Assembly: GCA_000415965.1 (NCBI GenBank)
Contig: KE356560.1
Location: 1,710,173-1,774,172, forward strand
Origin: Haloquadratum walsbyi J07HQW1
GTDB taxonomy: Archaea > Halobacteriota > Halobacteria > Halobacteriales > Haloferacaceae
Length of the DNA: 64,000 nt
Direction of reading: 5' to 3'
The position numbers and the translations under genes are program-made. How positions within the stretch are numbered: position 1 is the first letter of the stretch; each line of letters begins with the position of its first letter. Positions 27,476 to 37,378 of the stretch are shown here, piece after piece. The notes beneath the pieces were generated by a model. The model was not told the DNA's origin and did not search any database. It worked only from the letters and a program-made list of their open reading frames with translations.

Positions 27476-27969
27476 ATATGCCGGTCTGGTCCACTTGTCT
27501 CCCTGTGAACGATATTCTTGAACGCTGACTGATCAAGTGCATCAATATCTGGATGGTCAACCTCAATGAGATTACCTGTTGGATCATGGATATACATCTG
27601 AGCAGTTCCGTTAAATTCGAATACCTGCGGTGGTGCTGTGTCACTCCCGACTGTGGCGAAGATATCGCGTTGCTTTGCTTGCTCATACACGTCAGTGAAC
27701 TCATCAACGTGTACTCCAAAATGAGCGAATTTAATCGATTCAATCTCTCTCGCTGGATCATTCCAGAGGTGTAATTGGACGTCGCCAATCTGAAGCATTT
27801 GAAGATCGGGGTGTTTTTTCGTATCAAAGTCTGCTTGTGTTCCGAGTTGTGGAGTAGCAATTGATTCTGCGCCGAGCACATCCCGATAGAATTTGGTTGA
27901 TTCTTCAACATCTGCGGCAACAACGCTCACATGGGTCAACTGTGGATTCTCAGTAAGAGTAGGTGACAT
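27451..27969 (-). CDS. VOC family (glyoxalase/dioxygenase) protein
   Basis: This 172-residue protein has the paired beta-alpha-beta-beta-beta layout of the vicinal oxygen chelate superfamily. LTHVSVVAADVEESTKFYRDVLG is the usual first module, with His13 a likely metal ligand. The second module contains FAHFGVHVDEF and ends YIHDPTGNLIEVDHPD, supplying His and Glu ligands. Members include glyoxalases, extradiol dioxygenases and resistance proteins, and the substrate cannot be told from sequence. It is divergent from the TRAP transporter genes, with 206 bases between, so it might act on the imported compound. Confidence 0.82.
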   Translation of the reverse strand: MSPTLTENPQLTHVSVVAADVEESTKFYRDVLGAESIATPQLGTQADFDTKKHPDLQMLQIGDVQLHLWNDPAREIESIKFAHFGVHVDEFTDVYEQAKQRDIFATVGSDTAPPQVFEFNGTAQMYIHDPTGNLIEVDHPDIDALDQSAFKNIVHRETSGPDRHIYSDLITS

Positions 27970-28143
27970 ATCTTAGTCATAATGTGTGTACTTATATAAT
28001 AATATCTGTTGTATACATAAACAACAGATAATGTCGACGTGTGATTTAGATAGTATATTGGCACATCTGAGCATTAATTATCAAAATAATCTCCATAATA
28101 ATTGTATCATTTCTGGTTCCAACTCGATATAGTATGGCAATTA

Positions 28144-28150
28144 TTATATA
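28144..28150 (+). promoter_or_regulatory. TATA box of the TRAP operon
   Basis: TTATATA is centred about 29 bases before the dctP ATG at 28176. That is the usual distance from an archaeal TATA box to the transcription start, so the transcript is probably nearly leaderless, as is common in haloarchaea. No operator was recognised. Confidence 0.5.
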
Positions 28151-28175
28151 TCGGTAACACAGCAGTCGTGTTGAA

Positions 28176-29300
28176 ATGTTTGATAATTCAGGCAGAATTA
28201 ATCGACGCAATTATATCAAGTCAGTCGGGGCGGCGTCGGTGGCTGGATTAGCTAGTTTGGCTGGATGTAGTGGTGATAGCTCAACCGATGATACCAGCAG
28301 TGATGGCAACGAGGGCGGCGCCACAACCGGAACTGCAAGTCAGAATACAATCACGCTTCAGGCAAATTCACCAGCGGCTGAAGGCTCGGTACATGGAGAC
28401 GCTGCTGCAATGGTTGGTGATATTGTTTCCTCACGAACTGATGGGGCTATCGAGGTCGAGGCATTTCGAAACTCAGAGTTGGGCGGACAGGCTCAGTCCA
28501 TTCAGGATATTTCATCAGGGGCCTTAGATATGTATGTTATCCCATATGCACTGACTGCAATCGTCGATCAACGGGAGGCTCAGGTGTTTGACGCGCCATA
28601 TATGTATGATCCAGATAACCCATATGAGGATATCTATGAAAAGACGGATCCACAGGACTCTGAACCTGCAAGGCGGGTTATTGAGAATTTGGCTGAGCAG
28701 GCAGACATTCGCTCGCTCGGTGCTGTTGCACAAGGGACTCGGCGAGTCTCGCTCAACGTGCCTGACGGAACAGAACCACCGCGTAATCCCGAAATGCTTT
28801 CAAATTATACGATGCGGGCTGTTCCAATCTCAATGTATGCTGAGGCACTCAACGGTCTCGGTGCGCAAACAACAAATATTGACTTTTCTGAGGTTCCACA
28901 GGCATTAGCGACTGGCAGTGTTGACGGTCAAGAGAACCCATATAATATAATCCGGTCATCTCAGATATATGAAGAGCAAACACATATAATTGAGACGAAT
29001 CACATGCATGTTCCACTTGCAGTATTAATGAATGAGGGGGTGTTTCAGGATCTCTCTGACAGTCAACAGCAAGCATTCTATGATGCCGTTCGTGAAATTC
29101 AGCCTCAAGCGACTGAGACACTCCGGTCAAATCTTGAGGACACAAAGCAACTCTTTCGAGATGAAGGGCTTACCATTGTCACGCCAGATCAAATTGAGTA
29201 TGAAGCATACCGATCTGCGACACGGGCGAACATTCGTGAGCAGTTCTCTGATTTGCGTGACACAATTGAATCACTCGCTCACGACGATTACAGTGCATAA
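28176..29300 (+). CDS. dctP: TRAP transporter substrate-binding lipoprotein
   Basis: The 374-residue protein begins with a Tat signal, RRNYIK at residues 10-15, and a haloarchaeal lipobox LAGC with Cys31 as the lipidation site. A Ser/Thr/Gly-rich linker follows. The mature part resembles the DctP family that captures organic acids outside the membrane and delivers them to the DctQM permease. Features include the VDGQENPYNIIRSSQIYE segment typical of the hinge and binding site and a conserved Arg at ALGAVAQGTRRVSLN. It heads a three-gene operon. The ligand is unknown. Confidence 0.9.
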   Translation: MFDNSGRINRRNYIKSVGAASVAGLASLAGCSGDSSTDDTSSDGNEGGATTGTASQNTITLQANSPAAEGSVHGDAAAMVGDIVSSRTDGAIEVEAFRNSELGGQAQSIQDISSGALDMYVIPYALTAIVDQREAQVFDAPYMYDPDNPYEDIYEKTDPQDSEPARRVIENLAEQADIRSLGAVAQGTRRVSLNVPDGTEPPRNPEMLSNYTMRAVPISMYAEALNGLGAQTTNIDFSEVPQALATGSVDGQENPYNIIRSSQIYEEQTHIIETNHMHVPLAVLMNEGVFQDLSDSQQQAFYDAVREIQPQATETLRSNLEDTKQLFRDEGLTIVTPDQIEYEAYRSATRANIREQFSDLRDTIESLAHDDYSA

Positions 29301-29321
29301 TACAATCTAACTATCATATAT

Positions 29322-29798
29322 ATGAGTCGTGTCGATACGTTCATGAGACAAATAAAATTGGTGACATATGCAATCGCAGCCGTTTCACTCGGCATTATAT
29401 TATGTCTCATGACATTACGAATCCTCTCTCGAAATCTTGGCTTAGAACTCGCAGGACTACAACTTTACGCGCAGGCGCTCGGTGTGTGGATGGTGTTCAT
29501 TGTTGCTGGGGCGCTAGGGCTAGAGAATCGTCATATCAAACTTGATTATTTTACAGATCGCTTTCCGGAACCAATACAGACGTATCACAACATTCTCACA
29601 GGACTACTCAATACTGCGATGTGCGTCGTTATTGTTGGTGGCTCACTGTTGGCTATACGCGAGTTCTGGACCGGAACATCACCATCGGTGAATATTCCAC
29701 TACCACTTTATTATGTGCCCGCAATCATCGGACTCACGATGCTTGGTATCGTTTACATCCGCCGAACTGTTACAGAAATTCAGAGTCTCTACTCATAA
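29322..29798 (+). CDS. dctQ: TRAP transporter small permease
   Basis: A 158-residue protein with four membrane helices at about residues 12-35, 48-68, 90-112 and 125-147, as in DctQ subunits. GVWMVFIVAGALGLENRHIKLDYF between helices two and three matches the conserved family loop. DctQ forms the membrane complex with DctM and helps dock the binding protein. The start lies 21 bases after dctP and its end 13 bases before dctM, indicating one transcript. Confidence 0.88.
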   Translation: MSRVDTFMRQIKLVTYAIAAVSLGIILCLMTLRILSRNLGLELAGLQLYAQALGVWMVFIVAGALGLENRHIKLDYFTDRFPEPIQTYHNILTGLLNTAMCVVIVGGSLLAIREFWTGTSPSVNIPLPLYYVPAIIGLTMLGIVYIRRTVTEIQSLYS

Positions 29799-29811
29799 AT
29801 GATCAAATAAA

Positions 29812-31110
29812 ATGGAATTCCTTGGTATCAACGCTGGCTTAGTCGTTATCCTTGGATTTGTGCTCTTGGCACTGCTCCGAATACCGGTGTTTATTTCATT
29901 GGCATTACCGTCAACGGTCTATGTGCTCGCATCGGACCGACCTATTCTGTTTGTTGTTAATCGCATGGTCCGAACAGTTGATTCATTTACACTCCTCGCT
30001 ATACCATTGTTTATATATGTTGGATCGTTGATGAACCATGGTGATATAACTGAAAAGATATTCGATTTTGCTGATAACATTGTTGGTCACCTTACTGGTG
30101 GGCTCGCGCAGGTGAATATTGTTACGAGTCTTATTTTCTCTGGAATCTCTGGTTCAGCACTTGCAGATGTCGGTGGTATCGGTCGAGTTCTTATACAGAC
30201 CATGTCCGATAACGGATATAACAAGGACTTCTCAGCTGCACTTACGAGTGCGTCAGCGACTATCGGACCAATTTTCCCACCGTCAATCCCGCTTATTCTC
30301 TATGGAATTCTGGCTGAGGTTTCAGTTCTGCAATTACTGATTGCTGGTGCTGGTCCGGCGATTCTAACGACAGCACTGCTCATGGTCTGGACCAGCTATA
30401 TTGCTCGACAGCGAAATCTACCAAGCAATGATGAACGCGCAACACTCAGTATTGTCGGAAGCTCGCTTGTCATTGCCGCTCCTGCGCTACTGACACCGGT
30501 CGTATTGATAACGGGGATGTTGGGTGGCATATTCACACCGACGGAAGCAGCCGCGGTTACAGTTGTCTATATACTTATAATTAACACTGTGATATATCGT
30601 GTGACCGGATTTGAATACCTCTGGGAGGCAGCGATTGAGACAGCACGCACGACAGGTTCAATTGTTCTAATCCTCGCTGCTGCCGCTGTGTTCAGTTTTG
30701 TCCTTTCTGTCGAGGGGATCGATACAGTCTTTGCGAATTTCGTTTTTTCAATCAGTGAGAATCCAATTATCGTCTTACTTCTGGTCAATGCCTTGCTTCT
30801 GTTTATTGGTCTTTTCCTAGATCCGATTGCTGCATTAGTGATGATGACCCCGATTGTTTTTCCAGTCTTATTCGAGGTTGGGGTCGATCCAGTCCAGATT
30901 GGTGTGATAATGGTATTTAATCTTATGCTCGGACTCCTCACGCCGCCGTTAGGTCTCTCGGTATATCTTTCTGCGGATATCGCTGATGTTTCAGTGAGTT
31001 CGGTGTTTAATCAAACCCGCACATACTATGCCATCATGATCATTGCGCTGTTAGTGGTTACATTCGTGCCGGCAGTTAGTTTATCAGTTGTCGAGATGTT
31101 CCTCCGATGA
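29812..31110 (+). CDS. dctM: TRAP transporter large permease
   Basis: This 432-residue protein has about eleven to twelve hydrophobic helices and is the sodium-coupled transport subunit of the TRAP system. Family features include SLIFSGISGSALADVGGIGRVLI and ASATIGPIFPPSIPLILYG, the two re-entrant signature regions, and GIFTPTEAAAVTVVYIL in the second half. Length is standard. With DctP and DctQ it makes a complete importer. No regulator or metabolic gene for the substrate follows, which leaves the cargo unidentified. Confidence 0.92.
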   Translation: MEFLGINAGLVVILGFVLLALLRIPVFISLALPSTVYVLASDRPILFVVNRMVRTVDSFTLLAIPLFIYVGSLMNHGDITEKIFDFADNIVGHLTGGLAQVNIVTSLIFSGISGSALADVGGIGRVLIQTMSDNGYNKDFSAALTSASATIGPIFPPSIPLILYGILAEVSVLQLLIAGAGPAILTTALLMVWTSYIARQRNLPSNDERATLSIVGSSLVIAAPALLTPVVLITGMLGGIFTPTEAAAVTVVYILIINTVIYRVTGFEYLWEAAIETARTTGSIVLILAAAAVFSFVLSVEGIDTVFANFVFSISENPIIVLLLVNALLLFIGLFLDPIAALVMMTPIVFPVLFEVGVDPVQIGVIMVFNLMLGLLTPPLGLSVYLSADIADVSVSSVFNQTRTYYAIMIIALLVVTFVPAVSLSVVEMFLR

Positions 31111-31726
31111 CTACGAGTTGATTCCCACAGGATTGACTCTCCCACTCAAACCCTATTATTCAATATAAGAATTGTAAATCGCACGTTGAAGATTCAACGA
31201 ATTCAATCCAACGTTGCTCGTATTCTTGCGCATACTCCTCTTTCGCTTCGTGTGGAAATATATCGAGTTCGCATTAGATTAACCATAACCCCGTGTTTTC
31301 GTTCCAGTGTCGTTGCTCCGAATTCACGCGAGTGTCTGAAGATGACATTCCTCTGTCGGGCAGTCAAGAGCCGCTTTGACTCATTGGTGTGTTCATTCAC
31401 CCAAGCTAGTCGTATTCGTCCAGTTTAATATCAATGACAGGAATCACGGAACGAATCCTCTCTATCGCTCACAATGCCACTATCAAAACGAGAGCAATTG
31501 CGTCAGCATGTGCTGAATGCAGCAAGTGGCTTTTGCCCTCTCTCCAGAGGAAGTGGTGGCGTTTTCTGAACTTGTGAGCATATTTTATACGATGGTCATA
31601 GGGACCGCTTCCTGTTCATGACTCTCTTTGGACGGACTTCGTATAATCAGCTCCGACGTTATTGAATACTGCGCGCGAATCTTGTAGGAGTATATACAGA
31701 TTAGCGATGGGTTTAGGAAAATTTGA
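31111..31726. other. intergenic with decayed coding traces
   Basis: No intact gene. A plus-strand stretch near 31474-31670 reads MPLSKREQLRQHVLNAASG, then after frameshifts LSPEEVVAFSELVSIFY and DRFLFMTLFGRTSYNQLRRY, which resembles a broken gene of unknown family. The 80-codon frame at 31186-31428 has no recognisable features. Confidence 0.35.
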
Positions 31727-32142
31727 TTACTCTATGTTGCATTCCAGAATCGTGTTGGCGAGGTCACGGGCTGCTCCAACGTGTTCGTCGGCGGTCGAAT
31801 CGCCAGTTCCCTGAATGTTCGAGAGCAGTTCTGTGACATGTCCAATCCTATGTTGAATCACACCCGGGGTTGAGATCTGCAATCTCTGGACTGACCAAGT
31901 CATCAGTGATGACATTCGCTTCACCAATCCACCGGCTGGCTTCCCGTTCGATGGGTCGCTGCAAGGTGGTCACGAGGTTGCCTAACCTCTGGTTCGAGTT
32001 TCTTTCGTGACATGGACTGAGTAAGACGACGCGTCAGCAAAGTCGCTTCGCCAGCATGAGAATCTATATTATGAACGTGTGATTCTAAAGAAGAATTCAC
32101 TCGGCATAGCTCATATCTGAGTGCTGATGACAGCCTCTGCAT
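31727..32142 (-). pseudogene. small haloarchaeal protein, twice frameshifted
   Basis: Read on the minus strand, MQRLSSALRYEL starts at 32142. After a frameshift near 31985 it continues LVTTLQRPIEREASRWIGEA and VITDDLVSPEIADLNPG. After another near 31865 it reads IGHVTELLSNIQGTG, DEHVGAARDLANTIL and stops at 31727. Joined it gives about 140 residues with the helical pattern of a widespread small haloarchaeal protein group (I recall it as DUF8152-like, not verified). Two frameshifts indicate a pseudogene. Confidence 0.55.
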
Positions 32143-32667
32143 CTCGCAGTGTGATCTAGTGTTGGGACGCGCCGATTGAAAAACCCAACTTCAACCTACC
32201 AGGGGTTCTTGTTTGAAATTATCTGCATTCATCGATCCAGTGAAGCAAGGAATTGTGAGGTATATCTCTAAATAACGAAGCAGTTCAACAGCACAAAAGG
32301 GAAACAGGAGGTTCTAACTGGAATTGGGAGTTGGTGGATGGAAATGAGAAAACATTTGAGATGTTCAAAGCCAGCCAGGATGGATGCCGGCACAAAACCC
32401 AGTCACCATATGTGGGAAAAACAAGCACAATATAAAGACTGTGAAGACGCTCATATTCGGCAGGACAGATATTAACTCAACTAGGAGGCTTGAGGGTGGA
32501 GTGGAGACGCTTGTGAATTACCAGACTAAGACAGCTGACGCGACCAGACAGTTTTTTATCGATACTATTGTATGAATCATTGTGAGTAATCACACCCAAA
32601 CACAGCGGGGAAGATATGAGCGAGGAGATTAAATGACCGACCCCAGCGGGTTGCGATTGCATGACAT
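32143..32667. other. intergenic, nothing recognised
   Basis: About 520 AT-rich bases with no supported gene. It must contain the promoter of the TrmB-like gene at 32668. No operator could be singled out. Confidence 0.4.
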
Positions 32668-33735
32668 ATGAATCGTCAAGAACTGGTTACAGCGCTTGAG
32701 AATGCTGGACTCTCACCGTATCAAGCAGATGCTTATGTTGCGGTGTTAGAACTTGGAACAGCGCAAGCGACTGCAGTTGCGGACGCAAGTGACGTCCCCG
32801 ATCCTCGTATTTATGATGTGTTGCGTAATCTCGCAAGCGAGGGCTACGTCGAAGTGTACGAACAGGACTCACTTCACGTGCGTGCAAACAGTCTTGATCC
32901 TATGACCGCTGATCTCGAAGAGCGTGCCGAGCAGTTCATGACTGCGGTAGATGAGATTGAGCACCGGTGGAACGACCCACCAATCAACGACTCTGCAGTG
33001 ACCATCGTTCGGAAATTTGAGACCGTGCTCAAGAATGCGATTGAATCTGTTCGGTCAGCGTCAGTGCAAGTTCAGGTCTCTTTGAGCGTTGATGCGTTTC
33101 ATCGGCTATATCCCGCACTTGCCGAGGCAACTGATAATGGTGTCACTGTCCATCTCTCGATTCACACAGCGAACGGTCCTGAGACATTGCCATCGACCGA
33201 GAAGATTGCAGATGTGTGTTCAGAGGCGCGCTACCGTGAACTCCCCGCACCGTTTACCGTCATCGTCGACCGAACTGAGACGTTCTTTGCCCCGCACACT
33301 GGGTCAACAAATGAGTATGGTATCTTGGTGAATGACCGAACGCATACATATGTGTTTCACTGGTATTTCCTGACGACACAGTGGGACGTCTGGGAACATC
33401 TGTATGATGAATCTAGTTCTGAACCCCCTATTAGGTATGTTGACATCCGTTACTGTGTACAAGATATTCGACCGCTTGTGGATGCAGGCGACACGGTTAT
33501 GATTCGAGTTGAAGGGAGCGAAACTGACAGTGGGAGTGAACGAGTGGTTGAGGGTGAAGTGGTTGATGTACTCACGAGTGACGCCACAGAAACCGCAGCT
33601 GGTTCGATTACCTCCTATGCCGGACAGGTTGGAATGACCATCGACACTGGGTTTGACCGCGTGAGCGTCGGGGGATTAGGCGCGATGGTTGAGGACGTTG
33701 AGGCTCACCGGATTACGGTTCTGTCGGTCGAGTGA
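32668..33735 (+). CDS. TrmB-family sugar-responsive regulator
   Basis: The 355-residue protein starts with a winged helix, including LENAGLSPYQADAYVAVLEL and VPDPRIYDVLRNLASEGYVEV, which is the TrmB DNA-binding domain. A short coiled region (about residues 80-105) leads to a phospholipase-D-like effector domain, then a C-terminal beta-rich sugar-binding domain after residue 245. TrmB proteins repress or activate sugar transport and central carbon genes according to bound sugar. It is placed just before the alpha-glucosidase and ABC transporter genes, which are its probable targets. Confidence 0.9.
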   Translation: MNRQELVTALENAGLSPYQADAYVAVLELGTAQATAVADASDVPDPRIYDVLRNLASEGYVEVYEQDSLHVRANSLDPMTADLEERAEQFMTAVDEIEHRWNDPPINDSAVTIVRKFETVLKNAIESVRSASVQVQVSLSVDAFHRLYPALAEATDNGVTVHLSIHTANGPETLPSTEKIADVCSEARYRELPAPFTVIVDRTETFFAPHTGSTNEYGILVNDRTHTYVFHWYFLTTQWDVWEHLYDESSSEPPIRYVDIRYCVQDIRPLVDAGDTVMIRVEGSETDSGSERVVEGEVVDVLTSDATETAAGSITSYAGQVGMTIDTGFDRVSVGGLGAMVEDVEAHRITVLSVE

Positions 33736-33887
33736 GAGACTTTTTTGATACCCGATTGCGAAGCCCTCACGCTTAGTGAGCTCAAATAAGCGAGTGCATC
33801 GAACCGGAGAACTCAAACACAGGGTAGCACGACGAGTGAACACAAGACAAACCGTATATCTTTGTGCTGCTACGATATAGAGTTCTT

Positions 33888-35579
33888 GTGAGCAACTCAG
33901 ATACAACAGGTGTAGTAGCCGATGAGAATTGGTGGAAAGAGGCAGTATTCTATCAGATCTATCCGCGGAGTTTCAACGATACCGATGGTGATGGTGTTGG
34001 TGATCTCGGTGGGATTCGAGCGAAAGTTGACTATCTTGATTACTTGGGTGTTGACTGTGTGTGGCTCAATCCAATCTATGCCTCTCCTGGCGTTGATAAT
34101 GGGTACGATATCGCTGATTATCGGACCATCGACCCGACAATCGGAGACATGGACCAGTGGGAACGACTTCTCGAAGAGCTTCATAATCATGATATCCGAC
34201 TAATCATGGACCTCGTGATCAACCACACCTCAGATCAACATATGTGGTTTCAGCAGTCACGAGACGAAACAGAACCATATGCAGATTATTATTACTGGCA
34301 ATCAGAGCCGAACAACTGGGAATCTCACTTCGAAGACTCTGCATGGAGTTATGACGAGAAGCGTGAGGCGTATTACTTGCATCTGTTTGCAGACGCTCAG
34401 CCAGATCTCAACTGGGAGAATCCGACAGTTCGGGATGAATTGTACGATATTGTTTCGTGGTGGCTCGAGCGTGGTATCGACGGATTTCGAATGGATGTAA
34501 TCAATGTCATTTCGAAAGCACATGGTCTCCCTGATGGTGACCCCGAAACGCCATCTCTCACCGGGTCAGAGCATTTTATCAATGGTCCTCGGATGCATGA
34601 GTACTTCAATGAACTCGCTGATGATGGACTTGGCTCTTATAATGATGATATCGTCACGGTTGGGGAGTGCGCCGAGATCGACCCAGAGACTGCTGTCGAT
34701 GTCACTGGTCGCAAGTCGAATGCGCTCGATATGACGATCTTTTTCGAGCACATGGGACTCGATCGAAACGAGGGATGGGAATCGTGTGAGTGGTCGCTGT
34801 CGGAACTGAAATCCATCATGCAAAAATGGCAGGAGACCACTGAGGATGGAGCCTGGCTGAGTCTCTATCACAGTAACCATGACCAGCCTCGTGGACTTTC
34901 GCGATTCGGCGATGAGGAATACCGGTATCGGTCTGCAACGATGGTTGCCACGTGGCTTCATGGACACCGTGGGTCACCATTCGTCTATCAAGGCGAAGAG
35001 ATAGGGATGAGTAATGTCTCATTTGAATCGCCTGCACAACTACGCGACGTCTGGGCGAAGAATTTCTGGAAGCGTCAAGAGCGGGCGGGTAAAGACTTCG
35101 AGCAGGTCCGGGATCGTATCGAAGAATTCAGTCGTGATAACGCTCGCACGCCTATGCAGTGGAATGATGAACCGAATGCTGGATTTAGTGACAGTGAACC
35201 TTGGATCGATGTTGCAGACGATTATGAAACAGTCAATGTCGCTGCCCAGCGTGGTGCTGAGAGATCAGTGCTCGAGTATTATCGAAAGTTGATTCGATTA
35301 CGCGATGAGGATGATGTCATAACGTACGGTGACTTCGAGCTTCTAGCGCCGGAGCACGAGCAGGTATATGCAATCAAGCGATCGCTCCAGTCGGCTGATT
35401 ATACCCTCTTGATTATTTGTAACTTTGCTGCTGAGCCACTTACGTTTGAGCCACCGCTCTCGGTGGATCTGGCGGCGGAAGACGTAACAGTTGCTCTTGG
35501 GAATGAGCCTGACCCGGCACTCCCACCAATACTTGAACTTCGACCATACGAATCAGCAATTTATCGGCTACACGACTAA
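33888..35579 (+). CDS. GH13 alpha-glucosidase
   Basis: From the GTG at 33888 the protein has 563 residues. An upstream ATG frame at 33864 is less likely. It is a GH13 hydrolase with a TIM barrel and the four conserved regions: DLVINHTS, GFRMDVI, VGECAE and HSNHDQ. Asp203 is the nucleophile, Glu260 the acid/base and Asp332 the transition-state stabiliser. QIYPRSFNDTDGDGVGDL at the N-terminus and the domain pattern fit oligo-1,6-glucosidase, sucrose or maltose hydrolases. No signal peptide is present, so it acts in the cytoplasm on sugar imported by the next genes. Confidence 0.92.
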   Translation: MSNSDTTGVVADENWWKEAVFYQIYPRSFNDTDGDGVGDLGGIRAKVDYLDYLGVDCVWLNPIYASPGVDNGYDIADYRTIDPTIGDMDQWERLLEELHNHDIRLIMDLVINHTSDQHMWFQQSRDETEPYADYYYWQSEPNNWESHFEDSAWSYDEKREAYYLHLFADAQPDLNWENPTVRDELYDIVSWWLERGIDGFRMDVINVISKAHGLPDGDPETPSLTGSEHFINGPRMHEYFNELADDGLGSYNDDIVTVGECAEIDPETAVDVTGRKSNALDMTIFFEHMGLDRNEGWESCEWSLSELKSIMQKWQETTEDGAWLSLYHSNHDQPRGLSRFGDEEYRYRSATMVATWLHGHRGSPFVYQGEEIGMSNVSFESPAQLRDVWAKNFWKRQERAGKDFEQVRDRIEEFSRDNARTPMQWNDEPNAGFSDSEPWIDVADDYETVNVAAQRGAERSVLEYYRKLIRLRDEDDVITYGDFELLAPEHEQVYAIKRSLQSADYTLLIICNFAAEPLTFEPPLSVDLAAEDVTVALGNEPDPALPPILELRPYESAIYRLHD

Positions 35580-35771
35580 CCGAAAGATTCCACAAAGGCG
35601 TAGCTCAGTTTGATCTGCGGCAGTGTCATGACCGGTCAGGTGTATTTCCTCGTTATTTTGTAGACGTGACAAACTGTTTACAATCAATGAGTGAAACTAT
35701 CCACAACATATAATTGGAAATACATACAACAGCTGTGATTAATCGATATATTTTTTCCTTGCCGTTTTATC

Positions 35772-37292
35772 ATGTACAATATGGGATCAGAAACCAACAA
35801 CACACGCTCAAGCAGGCGGCAATTCTCACGTCGACAGTACCTCCAGACAGCGATTGCATCTGGTGTTGGTGTCGGACTAGCAGGATGCGCCGGGGGTAAT
35901 GGATCTGACTCATCAGGTGGTTCGACTTCAGGGTCGACCTCTGAGTCTGAAACGACGATTCAGTTTGCGTCCGATGATACATTCAAAGAACAGCAGTCGA
36001 GAATCAACGAGTTGCTACACGAGAATGGTGTCTCGGACAGCGTCACTGTCGAAATTCTCGGCGGCTCATTCGTGAGCAGCGGTCGGAAGAATAAGTATGG
36101 GAATATCCTCAGCGCGAGTCAGCAGCAACCGACGATGTTCATGATGGACAATGGGTGGACAATTCCATTTATTGCACGCGGGGAAATTGCAAATCTGAGC
36201 AACGAACTTGATGATTCACTTGTCAGTACTATTCGAGACACATACATTGACACGATGGTTGCCACCGCGACGCGAAATGGTGATCTCTATGGTGTCCCAT
36301 TGTTTGCTGATTTCCCTGTGATTCAATATCGCAAGGATAAGGTCTTAGAAGCGGGATTCAGTGAGTCAGAACTGGAGACGTGGTCAACTGAATCAATGAG
36401 TTGGCAGCAGTTTTCGAATGTCGTCGCCGACACAATGGAAGCCAACCCTGAGATGCGAGGGTATAATTTCCAGGGTGCTGCTTATATCGGGCTCTCCTGT
36501 TGTAACTTCGTTGAAATAATGTCCGCGTGGGGCGGCTCTTACTTTGGCGACTTCGAGAATCTTTTCGGTCCGATTGGGGACCGACCGGTGACTGTTAACG
36601 AAGAGCCAGTGGTTCAAGCAATCAATATGATCCGGCATTTCATTCACGACGAGAACCCAAATGGGCAGTGGGATGACTTTGCTGGTGGCATTTCTCCAGA
36701 GGCGGTTGTTCAATACAAAGAGGAATCCTCACGAAAACCATTCACCAACGGAGAAGTACTGTTCCACCGCAATTGGCCGTACGCGATAAATATTAATGCC
36801 GACCCTGAGAATGGACTCGGTCAGGAGAAATTGGGAACGATGCCAATTCCATATGGTGTCACTCCTGAGGAATCCAAATATGGTCCTGAAATTGGTGGGA
36901 TTCCAGCCGCCCTGGGTGGATGGCACGTAACGTTGAACCCAAATGCCCCCGAGGAAAAGAAAGCTGCCGCCAAAGAGGTGATGGAGGCCTTGACAAAAAA
37001 ACCAGTCCAGATTGGACTTGCTGACGCTGGGGGATGGCTTCCACCAGTTGCGGACACGCTTCGGTCTGACGAACTCAAAGAAAAGACTAGTACTGTGAGC
37101 CCGCATCTCGACTCATTGGCGGTTGCTGCTGAGAACGCAGTGCCACGCCCAGTTACTGTGGTATGGCCGCAGCAAGCACAACAGATCAATTCTGAGGTCA
37201 ACGCAGCGTTCAAACAAGAAAAATCTGCTCGTGAGGCAATGGACTCGCTTCATCAGTCCCTTACCACACTTGAAGAGCAAAACGCACAGTAA
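35772..37292 (+). CDS. ABC sugar transporter binding lipoprotein
   Basis: The 506-residue protein (or 503 from the ATG at 35781) starts with a Tat signal (Arg20-Arg21 in SRRQYLQ) and lipobox LAGC with Cys39, then a Ser/Gly-rich linker. The mature domain resembles family-1 extracellular solute-binding proteins for oligosaccharides, with a PLFADFPVIQYRKD segment and a C-terminal LADAGGWLPPVADTL segment. A TATA-like ATATATTTT lies about 20 bases upstream of the start. It would capture the sugar outside the cell for the two permeases that follow. Confidence 0.88.
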   Translation: MYNMGSETNNTRSSRRQFSRRQYLQTAIASGVGVGLAGCAGGNGSDSSGGSTSGSTSESETTIQFASDDTFKEQQSRINELLHENGVSDSVTVEILGGSFVSSGRKNKYGNILSASQQQPTMFMMDNGWTIPFIARGEIANLSNELDDSLVSTIRDTYIDTMVATATRNGDLYGVPLFADFPVIQYRKDKVLEAGFSESELETWSTESMSWQQFSNVVADTMEANPEMRGYNFQGAAYIGLSCCNFVEIMSAWGGSYFGDFENLFGPIGDRPVTVNEEPVVQAINMIRHFIHDENPNGQWDDFAGGISPEAVVQYKEESSRKPFTNGEVLFHRNWPYAININADPENGLGQEKLGTMPIPYGVTPEESKYGPEIGGIPAALGGWHVTLNPNAPEEKKAAAKEVMEALTKKPVQIGLADAGGWLPPVADTLRSDELKEKTSTVSPHLDSLAVAAENAVPRPVTVVWPQQAQQINSEVNAAFKQEKSAREAMDSLHQSLTTLEEQNAQ

Positions 37293-37378
37293 CACAGCAC
37301 TCCCTCATGACGGATAGATCTCCACCAACGACAGTACATACACAATCGAATCTGAGTATACAGCATTTCAATTAAGAT

